From Gorsachius magnificus (lineage: Eukaryota > Chordata > Aves > Pelecaniformes > Ardeidae), in assembly GCA_034008185.1 (NCBI GenBank), contig CM067109.1, positions 35,186,885 to 35,250,884 on the forward strand: a stretch of DNA of 64,000 bases, read 5' to 3'. The first letter of the stretch is position 1. Each line of letters opens with the position of its first letter. Both the position numbers and the translations under genes were made by a program. Under the pieces are notes generated by a model. It was not told where the DNA came from and searched no databases. It saw only the letters and a list, made by a program, of their open reading frames with translations. Positions 60,138 to 64,000 of the stretch are shown here, piece after piece.

Positions 60138-62699
60138 TTAAAAACACAGAGAAAAAGCCCCTAGCTTTTTTTGATATAAGCATCCTCTATAGGAGACAAA
60201 ATGTGTCAGAGAAAGAATTCTGAATTTCTTATTTTAGGATATTGCAATAAAGGGATAAAATGATCCTAAGTTAGCATTTCAGGAACTGACAGCTTAGACT
60301 ATAAATACAGAAATTCCTTATCTTGTACTACATATGTATTTTACATCCCCTTAACTACCCCCACCCTTCCATCCCATCTTCCTGAGATGCTTTGAAATAA
60401 GCAGAGAAGATGCTTTAAAAGAAGAGGCAGTCTGAGACAAAATTAAATGCTGTGAAGTTATAGGAAGTAGAAACACTCCATGAAAAATTAAGAAGCCTTT
60501 TTGTAAACTCTTTACAAAAACCCTCAGTGCCAAAAGTCTTTTGTGATAGCTATCAAGCCCACCCAAAGGACAGGATGGCACTGCCCAGCAATGAACAAAT
60601 GCAGGTGCTTCTTGGTTTGCAAGTGATCTGCCTCAAGTGATTTCTACTTTATTTTGTACTAATTAAAAAAATGTGAGGGAAACATAACACATACTAAAAC
60701 ACAGTGCCTTTGGTCTGCAAGACATATCAAATGTAACAACTGTTCAGTTTGTTCAATGAAAAAAGTCCATTTGAACATTTACAAGGAATTGCTGTTGAAC
60801 AGGAGGGAAAAATAGGGGATGTATATTAATTTAATTATCGAGCACTGAATTCATCATAACAGTGAAGGTAAAAAGTGCTTAAAAATAATTCTTTAAAGTT
60901 CTGTTAACAATAGCTGTTGGAAAAACACTCTTTCTTTGCAAGCACCTTTTTTGGCTATTGGCAAGCTAAAGGAACAAAAGCTGAGGTAAAATGCATTCTA
61001 AACTAAATAAATCTATTCCTGAAAAAAATGTCAAGTGCTTGAAAGGGAGTGTGCTTGGCCAGCTTCAGGATCTCTTCTGTACATCAATTAATTGGTAAAG
61101 TTGTGCCAATAGTGATCCCTTATTTCTAAACCATAGGATAAAATTCTCTCAGTTACATTTTCTTGCCACTTTCAACTATTCCTCCAAGTACAGTATAATT
61201 TTCTTCAACTTTCCAGTGCTAAGGATAACTAATACAAGTGGCTCAGAACTCCAGAATGCATCTGTAAAGTATTTATATCAGTATGAAATAAAAACTGGCA
61301 AATCAAATTCTGTACCATTTACAAGACATATACTTCTGGGGTATAGAATTTGACTGCAGTGGAAAGTCATATGAAATTTGCTCACTTGCAACAATTTAAA
61401 AACAAATTTTCAACTTGAATTTCTTAATAAACTAATCTCTTTAGAATACCGTTTTATGATAATTTACTGTCAAAAGAATGGTTTATCCTGATTTTTAAAA
61501 TACTACCTTCTCGCCATGCAAAAAAAGAGAATGGAGATTTATCTGCTCCTTATTTGCTACTTGGCAAATAAACCCTGAAGTCATTGGCATTTTGGCAATT
61601 CCAGCTGGTACAGAACCCTAAAATACACTCAGGGGTAAGAATTACCTTAAGTCCACTGAATTTCTCTTTTATTTGCCCTCTAGGTAACAGGTATTAAAGT
61701 ACAAGATTTGAGTCCTTATTACTGAATGGTTCCATGATATATAAATAAACAAATAATTTCCTAAAGCACTAGGATGAATATTACTGTCAACAACTCTACT
61801 TCAAGCACATTGATCATTCCAATATGAGGATAAAATAATCTCCAGAAGAATCCCTCCACCCTCATGGAGCCATGTAAAAACGGATCTATCTCCTGCAGAA
61901 AAAAAAAAATCATAAAAGACTCCATCACCTTATACTGCTAATCAAGTTACATTCCTTTGACCTTCTTTTGACTGCTGTAAATTCATATCCATGAGCAAGA
62001 ATCTAAACCAAAGTAAAACAAGTCAGCCCTTCTTCAGGGAGGTGATGAGGAGGAAAAAACCAACCCTATTTATGAAACCTTTTGACTAGAATGAGAGATG
62101 TTTGCATACCACAGCAATGAAGGTACTACGCAAATAATTTTCCTCTTCAAATCTGGAATTTCTCTCATGAGATATTTTCTATCCAAGCAGAAACTCATTG
62201 CATAAATGGATTAGATCTAATTGGATTAGATATTAACCACCTACAAAAGAAAGGGAAGATGGTCCATAGTCAAGGAATTGAACAAAGAAATTAAATAGAA
62301 AATAAATCCAGGGGGAAAAAACCCATTTTGCATATTTCTCTGATAATATTTTCAAGTTTTAACTCTAGAAATACAAAGTACAAGAATTTTTCATACAGAA
62401 ATATGGATTTCAGATTTTCTTTTAGTTTAAAACTTTTTATGGCCTTGACAGTTTATTCTGAAGACATTTCTACAGTTAGTGGCACATAGACTATGACTTC
62501 TGTTATCTAATAGACAATGTATCTATATGCACCCTCACAGTATTCTTACATGCTGCATTCACAATTCAGTGCAAGAATGCGGCTGATTAGCTAGACTTCT
62601 GTAATAGCCAATGGGAAGAGGAAAAAGTCAAACAAAAAGCAACTATACAGCTGATTGAAAATTTTCCAACAAAACACTTATTATAAAGAAAGAGTCATT

Positions 62700-63130
62700 T
62701 GTCAAAGATAAGCTTCTCTGTAGGAGGCACACTGCCTGGCTTGTGGTGGAAACTTGCCCAGCTCCCAACCTGCCCTCTGTGGGCTTTTGAGGGATTTCTA
62801 AATGATACAGCTCTACAGCAGCTACATAAACAGAGGCCTCCCTGGGACAGATGCTTAAGGCTTCCAGTGTACATTGCTATGGGCAGCTCTGCTATTCTGA
62901 CTGCTTTGGAGTCAGAAACTTCCAGGGTGTTTTGTGCCAGAAGAAGTAATTAGGATGGCTGGCACCCATGTGTGCATTTGGCAGGTCTGACAAGCTTGGC
63001 AGCGACAAGGTGCAGCACTCCTGGGCCCTCACCACATGGCCTGCTGTCACCACTGGAGTTGGCACTCCACCTTTTCCCAACTGGAAGTGGAGGGGAGGAA
63101 GGAAACAAAACTCCTCTGCTACCTCCTTCT
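62700..63130. other. GC-richer patch of unknown nature
   Basis: Base composition rises clearly above the flanks, with blocks such as CCTGGCTTGTGGTGGAAACT and CACATGGCCTGCTGTCACCA. Several frames are open for 60-120 codons on both strands with no family features. It could be an old repeat, a regulatory element or an exon; I cannot decide. Confidence 0.3.
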
Positions 63131-63747
63131 CTGAGGATATTCCAGATAATTCTGAATTAAGTTCTCAATTCTTCAGAGGACTGTTTCAGTTTTATCTGAG
63201 TTTTTGGAATTGCTGTTTTTTCCTAAAATTCCTTTTTTTCTGCAGGATTTTCTTGGTTTTAAATAATAGGTCTGTATTCCAGTTTGAGATTGGGTTATTT
63301 TGCCCCAGGAATTGTCTAACTCTCTCACGAATGGACTGAAAATTCTGAGTTTCGACTAGCTCTAATAAGGAGTGGATAAGCAGTCATTATTGCTGAGCTT
63401 TGATTTCACATGCTCTCATAATCTTACTGCTCGTCAGGAAGGGAAACTGCTAACCAATGGGAGAAGCAAATACAGGAGCATGGATCTCTTGACTTGTTAC
63501 TAGCCTGACACTACACTAATGCTACAGCTAAGGCACAAAAAATTAGACAAAAATGGACATGATAAACACAAGTTGAGGTTGTTGGTCAGAGGAAGTCATT
63601 ACTACACTAGTGAGCTAGGGCACAGTGGCAGGGGTTTAGAAATGAACAACTTAGAATTTCTTACAGGCTCACAGAAGTGCAGAAGCTTTGTCCATAATTT
63701 ACTTCTCCCTCTAGAAGATCATTTATTTTAATTTAATTTAGAGTATG

Positions 63748-64000
63748 TGTGCTGGTTTTGGCTGGGATAGAGTTAAATTTCTTCACAGTAGCTAGTATTG
63801 GGGCTACATTTTGTATTTGTGCTGAAAACAGTGTTGGTAACACAGGGATGTTTTCATTATTGCTGAGCAGTGCTTACAGAGTCAAAGCCTTTTCTGCTTC
63901 TCATCCCACCTCACCAGCAAGTAGGCTGGGGGTGTACAAAAAGTTGGGAGGGGACACAGCTGGGACATCTGACCCCAGCTGACTAAAGGGGTGTTCCATA
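63748..64000 (+). mobile_element. LTR, family A, 5' part, cut by window edge
   Basis: It starts TGTGCTGGTTTTGGCTGGGA and follows the family-A U3 block by block (TTCTTCACAGTAGCTAGTAT, GGGATGTTTTCATTATTGCT, GAGTCAAAGCCTTTTCTGCT, GGGAGGGGACACAGCTGGGA). The window ends at GTGTTCCATA, just before the expected CRE/TATA region. Orientation is plus. Whether it is a solo LTR or the 5' LTR of a provirus cannot be told from here. The open frame 63749-63982 is inside the LTR and not a gene. Confidence 0.88.

Larger units (their letters stand above)
53348..63747. other. Long AT-rich non-coding stretch without recognisable repeats
   Basis: Ten kilobases hold no CR1 tail, LTR end, RNA gene or credible gene. 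A-rich runs occur at about 55338-55360 and at 60087-60137 (A run followed by CAAA units). A weak candidate exon is at 54130-54248 and a GC-richer patch at about 62700-63130. The minus frame 57762-58199 (145 codons) is antisense to a purine-rich strand and hydrophobic without domain pattern, so it is treated as chance. Confidence 0.5.

Overview
This window looks like AT-rich, non-coding bird nuclear DNA: intergenic sequence or the inside of a very large intron. The evidence is repeat content. There are nine recognisable CR1 non-LTR retrotransposon fragments, most ending in the avian (ATTCTATGR)n tail, and eight solo or partial LTRs of endogenous retroviruses. No rRNA, tRNA, CRISPR or operon-like gene packing is visible. 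The most abundant LTR family (starting TGTCCTGG/TGTGCTGG, ending CCACGACA on its own strand) is one I associate from memory with non-galliform (neoavian) birds, so the species-level guess is weak.

Layout. 1-1238 is plain AT-rich DNA. 1244-3176 is a three-layer nest: a family-A LTR split by a CR1 copy, which is itself split by a complete family-B LTR. 3182-7660 is unannotatable AT-rich sequence. CR1 relics follow at 7668-8312 and 12535-14318 (plus strand). 14319-19819 is unique DNA with one plausible but unproven exon (16071-16209). 19820-25366 holds a decayed family-A LTR, a 25-bp tandem duplication and two minus-strand CR1 3' ends. 30041-30540 is another CR1 with an internal deletion. 33168-33889 and 36109-36865 are two intact-ended solo LTRs (families C and D), each with a perfect 5-bp target duplication. 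40831-44097 holds two minus-strand CR1 copies. 46914-53342 has two same-orientation family-A LTRs on either side of the best CR1 copy in the window (48690-52419), whose ORF1 esterase and ORF2 endonuclease/reverse transcriptase are all readable but broken. 53348-63747 is unique AT-rich DNA, and a further family-A LTR starts at 63748 and runs off the edge.

There is no cooperating gene set here. The readable protein-coding material is CR1 ORF1/ORF2, and every copy is a pseudogene with stops, frameshifts, deletions or lost catalytic residues. A few short open segments flanked by splice-like signals are listed as low-confidence candidate host exons. I do not see a convincing previously undescribed system. 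The points of interest are the nested-insertion chronology, the precise LTR ends with 5-bp duplications, the pattern of active-site decay across CR1 copies, and the candidate exons.
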